A stretch of 64,000 bases of DNA, from NCBI GenBank assembly GCA_963677345.2, contig CAXXLC010000021.1, positions 1 through 64,000 on the forward strand. The letters run 5' to 3'. A program made the translations under genes and the position numbers. The notes below the pieces were generated by a model. It saw only the letters and a program-made list of their open reading frames with translations, was not told where the DNA came from and searched no databases. This DNA comes from Saccharicrinis sp963677345 (GTDB lineage: Bacteria > Bacteroidota > Bacteroidia > Bacteroidales > Marinilabiliaceae). Shown here one piece after another: positions 24,286 to 33,817 of the stretch (its first letter is position 1; each line of letters begins with the position of its first letter).

Positions 24286-26179
24286 TCGAGTAGGTAGGGG
24301 GATTGCTCCCCCGTCCTCTCACACCACCGTACATACTCTCGTATACGGCGGTTTCAAGTTAATTTTGTAAAAGACTGTATTTAATCGACATATTAAACAA
24401 ACCTAAATCCTCGAACCATTTCAGGTTCATTGCTTGATGAACTTGTGGACATCCTGATTTGCGCCACCACCCTTTGCCCGAAAGAGCTAAAATCCAACTT
24501 TGCCAATTCGGTACTCCTAAACTCCTTAAGAAGCGTTTAAGCGTAATGGCTCGTTTGCACTGTTTCAGGCGATAACACCGTAATTTACGGCGTATCCAAG
24601 CATCAAGGTTGCGTAAGAGTTTCTTACATTTGGCGATGTGAAAATAATTAAGCCAACCTCTAAGAACCGGTGTCAACTCCGAAACTACTTGTCCAAAGTT
24701 TACTCCCCTGTTTCTCTTGGTTAACTCTCTTACTTTCTCCTTTAACCTTTCCACGCTTTGCTTAGCAATAGTTATAACTCCTGCATCAAGAATGTTATAG
24801 CCTAAAAACTTTGTCTCGCTACTTTTGCAAACCTTACTTTTCTGTTCATTTACTTTTAATTTGAGTTTGTTTGTGAGATACGAACAGACAGATTCCATCA
24901 CCCTCTCGCCTGCTCTTTGGCTGCGAACAAATATGCTGAAATCGTCTGCGTATCGAACAAAGTAATGCCCTCGCTTTTCGAGCTCCTTATCTAATTCATC
25001 TAAAACAATATTAGATAAGAGTGGGGAAAGTGGGCTTCCTTGAGGTGTGCCTTGCAGACGTTGGTGGACAAGTCCACCTATCATAACTCCACTCTGCAAG
25101 TATTTGCGTATTAGCTTTAGAAGTGGCTTGCAGTGAATAAGTTTTGATAGACGATGCATCAGTCTATCGTGGTTCACTTCATCAAAGAAGCTCTTCATAT
25201 CCATATCAACAACTACATTTCTTCCTTTCTTAACGTACGTGCTTGCTTGCTCAATTGCCTGCTTCGCATTACGCCTGGGACGAAAACCATAGCTGTGTTT
25301 TGAAAATACTTGTTCGTAAATGGGGGTTAATACCTGAGATATTGCCTGTTGTATTATCCTATCCTTTACGGTTGGGATACCTAACTGGCGTACTCCACCA
25401 TTGGGCTTGGATATTTCTACTGCTTTTACTGCCGAGGGAAGGTATTCGCCCCGAAGTATCTGGTTTACTAACTCGTCTCCTTCTTTCGCAAACCAGTCAG
25501 CAAATTTACCCACGGGAATATTATCTACTCCCGATACGCCCTTGTTCCTTTTCACTTGTTTGTAAGCTCTATTGATATTTTCAGATGAGCATACAATACC
25601 GATTAATCCTTCTGTAAAGACTCGTCCTTGATTCGTCTCTTTACCTAATTGCCCCGCCAATGTTGTTTTCGCTCCGATTACGTCATTACGATTTCCAAAT
25701 TGACCAATAGCCTCCTGTTTATGCTCTATGAACATATCTCGTTGGTAAGCTATTTGTTGCTGGTGCTCCATAGATAAAAGTCTTGTCCGACTGCTTCTTT
25801 AATTAACTGATTCTGACCTTCTCTCTGCAAAAAAACAGAGTTACTATGTCTTCTGCTGACTTCTCAAAATCTTTCGCTGATTGTCTCCGCTCAGTTTGTT
25901 GTTTGTTACAACAGATTTTGAGATCTCTCGGGATAAGGTAACATACTTTCGTCACGTCCTACCTGATTTACCCTTAGTGTTTACGGTTGACTTCGGGGCT
26001 TTCCCAATCCATTGCTCGGTTGCCCAACACTATTGAGCCTTATATCAGGTTTCTGTACGTTAGAACCATGACTTTGCTGATGGCTTCCTTCAGATTTGGA
26101 GTCACCCCCAACACCCTTGCCAATTGCTAGTTCTTCCTGTCAACTAGGCGAACTCAAGAACATTTCATCTTGATAGCAC
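24286..26179 (-). mobile_element. group II intron with maturase gene
   Basis: The minus strand holds an intron of about 1.9 kb. Upstream of the maturase frame, 26179-25780 is the structured domain I region, starting near GTGCTATCAAG. At the other end, 24358-24320 folds as domain V (ACCGCCGTATACGAGAGTAT followed by GTACGGTGGT) and 24316-24287 as domain VI, ending CCTACTCGA(T). The 5-prime boundary is estimated. The intron lies about 20 bases beyond the hairpin terminator of the yebC gene, in the same orientation. Confidence 0.82.
24359..25771 (-). CDS. ltrA: group II intron reverse transcriptase/maturase
   Basis: 470 residues. RT blocks are in order: NKGVSGVDNIPV, RQLGIPTVKDRIIQQAI, YGFRPRRNAKQAI, VVDMDMKSFFDEVNHD, LQGTPQGSPLSPLLSNI, the catalytic YADD (in YFVRYADDFSIF), and TKFLGYNI. 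Domain X follows with LRGWLNYFHIAK. There is no HNH endonuclease at the C-terminus, so mobility would rely on single-stranded targets or replication forks. It helps the intron splice and copies it into new sites. All catalytic residues are present. Confidence 0.93.
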   Translation of the reverse strand: MEHQQQIAYQRDMFIEHKQEAIGQFGNRNDVIGAKTTLAGQLGKETNQGRVFTEGLIGIVCSSENINRAYKQVKRNKGVSGVDNIPVGKFADWFAKEGDELVNQILRGEYLPSAVKAVEISKPNGGVRQLGIPTVKDRIIQQAISQVLTPIYEQVFSKHSYGFRPRRNAKQAIEQASTYVKKGRNVVVDMDMKSFFDEVNHDRLMHRLSKLIHCKPLLKLIRKYLQSGVMIGGLVHQRLQGTPQGSPLSPLLSNIVLDELDKELEKRGHYFVRYADDFSIFVRSQRAGERVMESVCSYLTNKLKLKVNEQKSKVCKSSETKFLGYNILDAGVITIAKQSVERLKEKVRELTKRNRGVNFGQVVSELTPVLRGWLNYFHIAKCKKLLRNLDAWIRRKLRCYRLKQCKRAITLKRFLRSLGVPNWQSWILALSGKGWWRKSGCPQVHQAMNLKWFEDLGLFNMSIKYSLLQN

Positions 26180-26197
26180 GTTACCATGCCCGACATA

Positions 26198-26237
26198 CAA
26201 AAAAGACCGTTTCAAATACTTGAAACGGTCTTTTTTT
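26198..26237. terminator. strong bidirectional terminator downstream of yebC
   Basis: AGACCGTTTCAA-ATAC-TTGAAACGGTCT with A6 on the left and T7 on the right, so it works on both strands. It ends the leftward yebC transcript; the group II intron follows about 20 bases after it. Confidence 0.85.
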
Positions 26238-26256
26238 ATATATAATCTCTTTTTTA

Positions 26257-26973
26257 TTATAGTCCTTCTGCAGTATGATAAACATTGGTTACATCATCAT
26301 CTTCATCAAATTTAGCTAACATCTTTTCAAATACCTTAACTTCTTCTTCATTTAATTCTTTAGTAGTTGTTGGCATTCTTTCAAATTCTGAGCTGATTAT
26401 TTCAAATTCATTTTCTTCAAGGTAAGACTGAATTGAACCATAACTTTCAAACTCACCATAAATGATAATATTACCATCTTCCTCAAAGATTTCATTAGCT
26501 CCTGAGTCAATCATTTCTAACTCCAGCTCTTCAAGATCCAAACCTTCTTTGTTTGCTACTTTAAAGTGACACTTGTGCTCAAACATATATTCTACACTAC
26601 CTGTAGTTCCCAAAGAACCACCCGCCTTATTAAAGTAACTTCTAACAGCACCTACTGTTCTTGTATTATTATTTGTAGTAGTTTCAACCAAAACAGCAAT
26701 TCCAAACGGACCATAACCTTCGTAAACAACTTCTTTCCAATCGTCGGTATTTTTTTCTGTTGCCTTTTTAATTGCTCTTTCAACATTATCCTTAGGCATA
26801 TTGGCTGCCTTGGCATTTTGAATTAACATTCTTAAACGAGGGTTTGCATCAGGTTCAGGACCACCCTCTTTAGCTGCCATTGTTATTTGTCTACCTAACT
26901 TTGTAAATGTTTTTGCCATACCTGCCCATCTTTTGAGCTTTGTGGCTTTTCTATATTCAAATGCGCGTCCCAT
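26257..26973 (-). CDS. YebC/PmpR family protein (TACO1-like)
   Basis: 238 residues covering the three YebC domains: MGRAFEYRKATKLKRWAGMAKTF begins with the usual RNA/DNA-binding helix region, EGGPEPDANPRLRMLIQNAKAANMPKDNVERAIKKA (split here only for reading) is the family core, and YEGYGPFGIAVLVE opens the second domain. Members are described as transcription regulators or as factors that help ribosomes at polyproline stretches. The start ATG at 26973 gives the expected N-terminus. Monocistronic, ended by the terminator at 26198-26237. Confidence 0.92.
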   Translation of the reverse strand: MGRAFEYRKATKLKRWAGMAKTFTKLGRQITMAAKEGGPEPDANPRLRMLIQNAKAANMPKDNVERAIKKATEKNTDDWKEVVYEGYGPFGIAVLVETTTNNNTRTVGAVRSYFNKAGGSLGTTGSVEYMFEHKCHFKVANKEGLDLEELELEMIDSGANEIFEEDGNIIIYGEFESYGSIQSYLEENEFEIISSEFERMPTTTKELNEEEVKVFEKMLAKFDEDDDVTNVYHTAEGL

Positions 26974-27226
26974 TTATTTATAATTTACTTACTTACTTTT
27001 TTTTGAACTCACAAAACTATAAAAAAAAACAAAATTACCTGACCAGATAAAGCACTAATCTAAATTTTAAAAGCCAGCTAAGAAAAATTAACCCCCTTAA
27101 ACCGAAACATTTTTTAACATTATATGTAAAAATAAATACATTAATAAGACTTATGTTTTATAATTCAAATTTTTAATTGTATGTTCACCGCGCTATACAA
27201 CTCAAAATCATTTAAATATTTATGCT

Positions 27227-28465
27227 ATGAAGAAAAGCAGATTAAAATGGATTCCATTATTTAGTACAAATTTTGCAGGAGTTTTAAATGATAACCTGCT
27301 AAAAGCTTTAATTGGTTTTGTTGGCGTAGCGTGGATTGGTGAAGAAAACAAAGCTTTATTAGTATCAGCAGCAGCAGCTTTATTGGTTATTCCTTACATC
27401 TTTTTATCACCATTATCAGGAAAATTAGCCAAAGAACATCCAAAGTCATTAATCATTCAGTGGGCAAAGTTTGCTGAGATACTGATTATGATTATTGCAA
27501 TTACAGGCTTTTTTATAAGTAACGTTTACATTGTTCTTTTTGGAATGTTTTTAATGGGTTTACAAAGTTGTATTTACTCACCAAGTAAATATGGCATTAT
27601 CAGGGACATAGGAGGAAAGGAACTTATTTCTTTCGGAACCGGAGCGATGGAAATGATTACTTTTATTGCGGTTTTATTAGGAACTTTCTTTGCAGGAATT
27701 ATATCGGATACGCACCAGCATTTTTCCAACCCAAAAACAGAAAGCATTATCATTGCTGCTTCCTTAATGGGAATCGCAATAATTGGCTGGTTAACCAGCA
27801 TGAACATCAATCCGCAAGAGTCCGAACCCGAAGACGACTCAGATGACACCTTAAACCCGTTATTATATCCTGTAAAATGGTTTAAGTGGAGTAAAAATAT
27901 AACAGGATTGAATTACACCGTATTAGGATTATCTATTTTTTGGATGATTGGTTCCTTAGTACAAATGAACCTGTATATTTATTGTGATGATTTTTTAAGT
28001 CTTTCAAATTCTGCCACAGGAACTATTATGGCCTTAGTTGCCATTGGAATTGGCCTAGGCTGTTATATCGCGGGGGTTGTATCAAATCATAAAGTAAATA
28101 CACACCTGGTTCCTATTGGAGGTATGGGGATGACCATTTCAATGTTACTTATTTTTTTACTGCAACCAGAACCCACCTTATTTACTATACTTATTTTCAT
28201 CTTTGCATTTTTTGCCGGGTTCTTCAAAATACCATTGAATTCATTTATTCAGGATCAGGTAAAAGGACGTGAATTAGGACCTGTACTTGCATACAACAAT
28301 CAAATGGTATTTATTGCCATTTTGATGTCGGCAGGTATATTTTCTTTAATTGAAGGCGCATTTAATGCGCATATTGTATTTTTAGCTGTACTTATTATTA
28401 CTATTATAATTACAACAATTCTATTTTTTAAGATACCCGGAGCCGGTAAAAGAAAAGGATTATAA
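27227..28465 (+). CDS. MFS transporter (LplT-like group)
   Basis: 412 residues, about 12 hydrophobic helices. The beginning FSTNFAGVLNDNLLKALIGF resembles the first helix of LplT/lysophospholipid transporters, where an Asn-Asp-Asn motif is conserved, and SPSKYGIIRD in loop 4-5 also matches that group. A cytoplasmic acidic loop (ESEPEDDSDDT) separates the halves. It would flip lysophospholipids inward or move another amphipathic substrate; the assignment within MFS is inference. Alone on its strand here. Confidence 0.75.
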   Translation: MKKSRLKWIPLFSTNFAGVLNDNLLKALIGFVGVAWIGEENKALLVSAAAALLVIPYIFLSPLSGKLAKEHPKSLIIQWAKFAEILIMIIAITGFFISNVYIVLFGMFLMGLQSCIYSPSKYGIIRDIGGKELISFGTGAMEMITFIAVLLGTFFAGIISDTHQHFSNPKTESIIIAASLMGIAIIGWLTSMNINPQESEPEDDSDDTLNPLLYPVKWFKWSKNITGLNYTVLGLSIFWMIGSLVQMNLYIYCDDFLSLSNSATGTIMALVAIGIGLGCYIAGVVSNHKVNTHLVPIGGMGMTISMLLIFLLQPEPTLFTILIFIFAFFAGFFKIPLNSFIQDQVKGRELGPVLAYNNQMVFIAILMSAGIFSLIEGAFNAHIVFLAVLIITIIITTILFFKIPGAGKRKGL

Positions 28466-28489
28466 AATACAAACTGAAATAATGATTCA

Positions 28490-28622
28490 TTAAATCCAGT
28501 TCAAACCAAAAAACAGAACCTTTACCAGGAGAACTTTTAACCAATAGTTCTCCTTCTTTATTTTCAATAAATTCTTTTGTCAGTATCAATCCAAGTCCGC
28601 TATCCAATACATCAAACTTATC
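28490..28622 (-). pseudogene. histidine kinase ATPase remnant
   Basis: Only the G2 end of a HATPase domain is left: SGLGLILTKEFIENKEGELL then VKSSPGKGSVFWFEL. It sits in a frame with unrelated residues on both sides. The rest of the kinase is absent. Confidence 0.7.
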
Positions 28623-28699
28623 AAAGAGCATCTGTTTTAAACTTTGAAACAATATAATTGATTGACAAAATAACACGCCTGACTTTTTGGTAAGATAAC

Positions 28700-28848
28700 G
28701 CTAATTTTGAGCTGCAAATTTCACATCTATTATCAACTCCTCAGGGTTTTCTTCTTAATTCATGTATGCCAATGCTCCATTTTTGAACATTCTCATGACC
28801 CAATCGTCGTTCGTATTCATTGAAAAAACAACAATCTTTATAAATACA
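28700..28848 (-). pseudogene. response regulator receiver-domain remnant
   Basis: Minus-strand frame from about 28836 reads KIVVFSMNTNDDWVMRMFKN, GALAYMN, a stop (TAA), then EENPEELIIDVKFAA. This is strands 4-5 of a NarL/FixJ-type receiver domain, with a nonsense codon where these proteins have lysine (YMNKEE). It lies just upstream of the kinase remnant in the same direction. Confidence 0.65.
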
Positions 28849-29174
28849 TTTCACTTACTTTCTTAAATAAACAAAAATATAATCTTTAGGTAACGTATCG
28901 CTTTACGAATTATTAAGCCACTATTAACAAAATACACAAGGATTAAGTAATCATTATCAATCACCATCAACATTTAATGCCATAATGACAATAAACATCA
29001 ATTAACCCCTCATTACCAACCCTTAAACACCATGTAAATATGTCATAACCATAAGCACTATTCTCTAATGCAAAAATACACTATTGGATAAAACCACTGC
29101 GAGTTATAACATTGCATCGAAATATCAACCAAAAAATTTTTAAAAAATCATTCAAAATAATTTACCTAAAAAAA
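28849..29174. other. spacer upstream of the phytase-locus receptor
   Basis: No gene recognised. About 300 bp of AT-rich leader precedes the receptor gene; promoters are not obvious. Confidence 0.4.
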
Positions 29175-31940
29175 ATGAAAAAACAACTTAATTTTCTAAC
29201 CCTGTTTCTTTTTGTATTCACAGCAATACAAGCACAAAGTGGAGCTTTAAAAGGAAGGATTATTGACGAAAACGAACTTTCTGTACCAGGAGCGTATATC
29301 TACTCAGACGACCAACAATTCTATGCTGTATCCGATGTAAATGGAAACTATACAATCACAGGGATGCCTGCAGGTGATTATCATTTCAATGTTTCGTACA
29401 TTGGTTTTATTCCAACTGAAAACACAGTTAATATTACAGAAACCAAAACCTCTGTTTTAAACTTCGAACTTAAAGCTGGTATTGTAGGCTTGCAGGAAGT
29501 TGTTGTTTCCAGTTCCCTGCAAGGGCAATCAAAAGCTCTGAACCAACAAAAAACAAGTTCAAATATCACGAATGTAATTGCTGCCGACCAAGTTGGTAAA
29601 TTCCCCGATGCCAATATTGGAGATGCATTAAAGCGTATTCCGGGAATCAATGTACAATACGATCAAGGGGAGGCTCGTTTTGGAAACATCAGAGGAATAG
29701 CTCCACAATATAATTCTGTCACACTTAACGGAGAAAGAATTCCTTCTGCCGAAGCAGAAATCAGATCCATACAATTAGACCTGATTCCTTCAGATCAGGT
29801 GCAAGCTATAGAAGTAAATAAAGCCGTTACTCCTGATATGGATGCAGATGCAATTGGAGCTTCAGTAAACTTGGTTACGCTTTCTGAACCTGCAAGCAGA
29901 AGAATATCAGGATCATTTGGAGCAGGTTACAATCAAATTTCAGAAAAACCAAATTACACAGCTAACTTGTCATACAGCGATAGATTTGCTAACGATAACA
30001 TAGGTATGGTACTGGGGTTTTCAATTAACAATAATAAATTAGGATCTGATAACGTAGAAGGTGAATGGGATGTAGACGATAACAATGAAATTTATTTAAA
30101 AGAACTACAAATTCGTCAGTACTACCTTCAACGTCTTAGACAAAGTTATTCGGGCTCTTTCGATTTTAAACTTGGAGAGAATCATACAATCTATTTAAAA
30201 GGTATGTATAACCGCAGGAAAGACTGGGAAAACCGATACAGATTTGTTGCTGAAGTTGATGAACTGGAAAATGGAGACATTTATAGCGCAGATAAAATAG
30301 AGCGGGAAGTTAAATCCGGAGGAAATAACAAAAATGTCCGTTTGGAAGATCAACAAATGATGCAATTTTCATTAAGCGGAGATCATATTTTTGGAAAAAT
30401 AATAACCGACTGGGGTTTCTCCTATTCTAAAGCCTCTGAAGACAGACCACAAGAAAGATATCTGAACCTTAAACTTGATGAAGATGGCCAATACCTGGTA
30501 AATGACTATTCTGACTCTAAAAAACCTTTAATGTATATACAAGATCAAAATAATCAGGAAATAAATAGCAATTGGGAATTTGACGAATTAAGTGAAGAAA
30601 ATCAATACACTGAAGACATAGATATTGCAGCCAGTTTAAATTTTGAAATTCCATTGGCCAAAGGATCTTTTAAAAATTCAATAAAAATTGGAGGAAAATA
30701 CAAAGATAAAAGTAAAAAACGCGACAATGACTTTTATGAATACACCCCTGTTGATGAAGGATCATTTATGAGTCAGGCATTAGCCGAAACAAAAAAAATA
30801 TCAAAGGATAACTTTATGCCTGGTGATAAATATAACGTTGGAACGTTTGTTACAAAAGAGTTTGTTGGTGAATTAGATTTAAATAACTCTTCGGTTTTTG
30901 AAAAGGAAGCTGACTATTCTGAATTTGCAGGCAACTTTGATGCCTCCGAAACAGTAACAGCAGGCTATTTGATGTTTAATCAGAATCTTGGAAAAAAAGT
31001 ATCTGCAATTCTGGGGATTCGTATTGAAAATACAAAAACAGAAGGAGAAGGATATAATTTTGATGATTCAGTTGATGGTCCGGAAGCATTGATTCCAACA
31101 GGAATCACAAAAACAGACTATACAAATGTATTACCCAACTTTCATATAAAATACAACGTAAACAACAATACCATAGGCCGATTTGCCTATACAACAACAA
31201 TAGCTCGTCCCGGATATTTTGATTTAATTCCTTACCAGCAAATTGAAGACCAGGAAGAGATATCCATTGGAAATCCGGATCTAAAAGCTACAACGTCAAA
31301 TAATATTGATGTTATGCTCGAACATTACTTCAATAGCATAGGTATTATTTCTGGTGGATTCTTTTATAAAAACATTCAAGATTTTATTGTAGATGAAACA
31401 CATGATGACTACATATACAATGGTTTTGAATATAAAGATTTTTCACAACCAATTAACGGAGGTGACGCAACTCTTTTAGGTGTAGAATTATCAGCCCAAC
31501 GCCAACTTGACTTTTTACCGGGATTTTTTAGCCGATTTGGAATCTATGCCAATTATACTTACACTAAATCAGAAATTACAGACTTCAACATTGAGGGGCG
31601 CGAAGATGAAACATTAGATATGCCAGGCTCACCAAAACACACTCTTAATGCCTCTTTATCATACGAAACAAGTAAATTTACAGGAAGATTATCATATAAT
31701 TACGCTAGTGATTTTATTGATGAATTTGGTGACGAAGCTGCTTTAGACAGATATTATGACAAAGTAACATACTTAGATTTAAATCTCACTTATGCGTTAA
31801 AGAAAAATTATATTATATATATCGATTGCAATAATCTGCTAAATCAACCATTAAGATATTTCCAGGGGAAAAGCAGTCGAACAATGCAAATGGAATACTA
31901 TGGAATGACAGCTAAAGCTGGAATTAAAATAAACTTTTAA
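29175..31940 (+). CDS. TonB-dependent receptor with carboxypeptidase-like N-terminal domain, paired with phytase
   Basis: About 921 residues from ATG at 29175 (MKKQLNFLTLFLFVFTAIQA, a clean signal peptide); an upstream ATG at 29112 adds a poor basic stretch. Residues 24-105 are a CarboxypepD_reg-like domain (GALKGRIIDENELSVPGAYI), then plug motifs (VIAADQVGKFPDANIGDALK, GINVQYDQGEARFGNIRGIA) and a long barrel ending in AGIKINF. FPDANIGDALKRIPGI is typical of the receptor subfamily without a SusD partner. The next gene, 25 bases on, encodes a beta-propeller phytase, so inositol phosphates or freed products are the likely ligand (inference). Confidence 0.88.
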   Translation: MKKQLNFLTLFLFVFTAIQAQSGALKGRIIDENELSVPGAYIYSDDQQFYAVSDVNGNYTITGMPAGDYHFNVSYIGFIPTENTVNITETKTSVLNFELKAGIVGLQEVVVSSSLQGQSKALNQQKTSSNITNVIAADQVGKFPDANIGDALKRIPGINVQYDQGEARFGNIRGIAPQYNSVTLNGERIPSAEAEIRSIQLDLIPSDQVQAIEVNKAVTPDMDADAIGASVNLVTLSEPASRRISGSFGAGYNQISEKPNYTANLSYSDRFANDNIGMVLGFSINNNKLGSDNVEGEWDVDDNNEIYLKELQIRQYYLQRLRQSYSGSFDFKLGENHTIYLKGMYNRRKDWENRYRFVAEVDELENGDIYSADKIEREVKSGGNNKNVRLEDQQMMQFSLSGDHIFGKIITDWGFSYSKASEDRPQERYLNLKLDEDGQYLVNDYSDSKKPLMYIQDQNNQEINSNWEFDELSEENQYTEDIDIAASLNFEIPLAKGSFKNSIKIGGKYKDKSKKRDNDFYEYTPVDEGSFMSQALAETKKISKDNFMPGDKYNVGTFVTKEFVGELDLNNSSVFEKEADYSEFAGNFDASETVTAGYLMFNQNLGKKVSAILGIRIENTKTEGEGYNFDDSVDGPEALIPTGITKTDYTNVLPNFHIKYNVNNNTIGRFAYTTTIARPGYFDLIPYQQIEDQEEISIGNPDLKATTSNNIDVMLEHYFNSIGIISGGFFYKNIQDFIVDETHDDYIYNGFEYKDFSQPINGGDATLLGVELSAQRQLDFLPGFFSRFGIYANYTYTKSEITDFNIEGREDETLDMPGSPKHTLNASLSYETSKFTGRLSYNYASDFIDEFGDEAALDRYYDKVTYLDLNLTYALKKNYIIYIDCNNLLNQPLRYFQGKSSRTMQMEYYGMTAKAGIKINF

Positions 31941-31965
31941 TAAATAAAAATTAAGCTACACACAT

Positions 31966-33138
31966 ATGAACCATTCAATTATAATACTATTATTAAACAC
32001 TATTCTATTATTTTCTTCTTGTAACACCCAGAAGCAAAATAACAACAATCAAACAGATATTAACGTAACGGATTCAGCAAGCGTTGCCAGAAATAAAGAA
32101 GCCCGGGACGATTCTTTAAAAATGGCTAAAGCCATAAAGATGAAAGATCAGTTTAAGAATATATTAACTGCCGATTATGAAACACCACCTGTACTTTCAC
32201 AAATTAATGATGATGCTGCCGACGATCCAGCTATCTGGATTAATAAATCTAATACGGAACATAGTTTAATAATAGGAACAAATAAAAAGACCGGCTTACA
32301 CATTTATGATATCTACGGTAAAGAATTACAGTTTATCGCAGTAGGTAGAATCAACAATGCAGAATCCGGTTACAACCTTAAATTAAAGGACAGAACCATT
32401 GATTATGTTGCATGTACCAACAGAACAACACAAACTATTGATATGTATGAAATAGACAAGCAAAAACTTAAACTTAAAGAAAACGCATTGTGTAAAATAC
32501 CTTCTACTGTTGATGATGTTTACGGTTTCTGTACCTATTTTAATAAAGAAACAAACAAACACTATTTATTTGCAAATGGGAAAAACGGATTAGTTGAACA
32601 ATGGTTAATCACACCTGATAATGATACAATCCAGGCCAAATTAGTCAGAACCCTGCAAATGCCAAGTCAACCTGAAGGTATGGTAGTTGATGATGTAACA
32701 AATACTTTATTTATAGGGGTTGAGGAAAATGCAATATTTGCATATAGTGCATTGGAAGAGGCTGATACAACAAGTATTCGCATCAAAGAATCTTCGATAA
32801 CAAATCCAAATATTGATTACGACATTGAGGGTTTAACTATTTACCGGGTATCAGAAAACAAGGGTTATTTAATTGCTTCAATTCAAGGAAATTTCTCATA
32901 CGCAATTTTCGACGTAAACCCTCCTTACTCATACATAACCAGCTTTGTAGTAAAAAATGGAAAATATGATGGCATTGAAGAAACAGATGGTTTAGAGATT
33001 TGCAATACACCAATGGGAGCCTCCTTTCCAAAAGGAATGCTTGTGGTTCAGGATGGATTCAACACTGATGGTCAAACAAATAAAAATCAAGACTTTAAAA
33101 TAATTTCAGCTCAAAAAGTACTTGATCTTCTACAATAA
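31966..33138 (+). CDS. beta-propeller phytase, lipoprotein
   Basis: 390 residues. A signal peptide with lipobox (FSSC, Cys19) makes it a surface or periplasmic lipoprotein. The propeller begins INDDAADDPAIWINK, the calcium/phosphate-binding strand of the BPP family; later blocks are TNKKTGLHIYDIYGKEL, VDDVYGFCTYF, QPEGMVVDDVTNTLFIGVEE and DYDIEGLTIYR, and the end VVQDGFNTDG. BPP enzymes release phosphate from phytate with calcium. Paired with the receptor 25 bases upstream. Followed by a strong terminator. Confidence 0.92.
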   Translation: MNHSIIILLLNTILLFSSCNTQKQNNNNQTDINVTDSASVARNKEARDDSLKMAKAIKMKDQFKNILTADYETPPVLSQINDDAADDPAIWINKSNTEHSLIIGTNKKTGLHIYDIYGKELQFIAVGRINNAESGYNLKLKDRTIDYVACTNRTTQTIDMYEIDKQKLKLKENALCKIPSTVDDVYGFCTYFNKETNKHYLFANGKNGLVEQWLITPDNDTIQAKLVRTLQMPSQPEGMVVDDVTNTLFIGVEENAIFAYSALEEADTTSIRIKESSITNPNIDYDIEGLTIYRVSENKGYLIASIQGNFSYAIFDVNPPYSYITSFVVKNGKYDGIEETDGLEICNTPMGASFPKGMLVVQDGFNTDGQTNKNQDFKIISAQKVLDLLQ

Positions 33139-33154
33139 CAAAATAATACAAAAC

Positions 33155-33187
33155 AAAAAAAGTGAGGATTACCTCACTTTTTTTTGT
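33155..33187. terminator. bidirectional terminator between phytase and DUF5606 genes
   Basis: AAAAAGTGAGG-ATTA-CCTCACTTTTT with A and T runs on either side; serves the two convergent genes. Confidence 0.85.
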
Positions 33188-33208
33188 TTTATGTATTTTA
33201 ACAATTAT

Positions 33209-33649
33209 CTACTCTTCAGATTTCGCTTCTTCAGTTTGTGCCTCCGCTGTTGTTTCTTCAGTAAAATTCAACACATCTTTTTCTTGCAGTAAATTATACC
33301 ACTGAACAACTTTCTTCATATCAGAAACATAGACTCTATCTTTATCGTAATCAGGAAGAATTTCTTCAAAATACTTTTTTAAATCATTAGATGAAACTTT
33401 ATGACTAATTGCCTGACCACCATTTTCTTTATCTGAAATATTTTTAAATACATCTAATAGTTTAACATCACCATCTTCTGTAAAAATTGAAATATCTTCC
33501 AGTGCACTAATACGTGATGTTGCATATGCAGGCATTCTTTTTCCATCGATTAACGACTCAACAATAATGCTATTTTTGGCTTGAGATACAATTTTAAATA
33601 ATCCTCCCTGTCCTGATACAGCCAATATACCTTTTAACATTTCACTCAT
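33209..33649 (-). CDS. DUF5606 protein
   Basis: 146 residues. The N-terminal half (LKGILAVSGQGGLFKIVSQA, then SIIVESLIDGKRMPAY) is an SH3-like beta barrel as in DUF5606; the C-terminal part has a helix pair and an acidic tail (EETTAEAQTEEAKSEE). Homologues commonly begin MLKGILA, so the ATG at 33640 may be the true start rather than 33649. The family is nearly confined to Bacteroidota and has no known function. Confidence 0.75.
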   Translation of the reverse strand: MSEMLKGILAVSGQGGLFKIVSQAKNSIIVESLIDGKRMPAYATSRISALEDISIFTEDGDVKLLDVFKNISDKENGGQAISHKVSSNDLKKYFEEILPDYDKDRVYVSDMKKVVQWYNLLQEKDVLNFTEETTAEAQTEEAKSEE

Positions 33650-33729
33650 TATATTTACTTTTTCCCAATTTTCAATGACGTTGCCAATGCAACTATTTAT
33701 TTAATTAAAACTGCAAAAATAAGAGATTA

Positions 33730-33772
33730 GTCTAAACTTAAAATATATTTTAAATATATTTTAAGTTTAGAC
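33730..33772. repeat. perfect 43-base palindrome
   Basis: Two 21-base arms (GTCTAAACTTAAAATATATTT and its complement) around one central T. It lies between the start of the DUF5606 gene (33649) and the end of the TerB/DnaJ gene (33818), both leftward. It may act as a terminator for the latter or as an operator; there is no adjoining T-run longer than a few bases. Confidence 0.75.
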
Positions 33773-33817
33773 AATTCTTTTTCTACACCTACATTACAAA
33801 ACAGAATTTACTTATCA

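Noticed and set aside
28428..28676. A small complete gene on the minus strand
   Set aside because: Only 40 of 82 residues look like protein (kinase G2 box); the ends are random, and the neighbouring receiver fragment has a stop, so it is a remnant.
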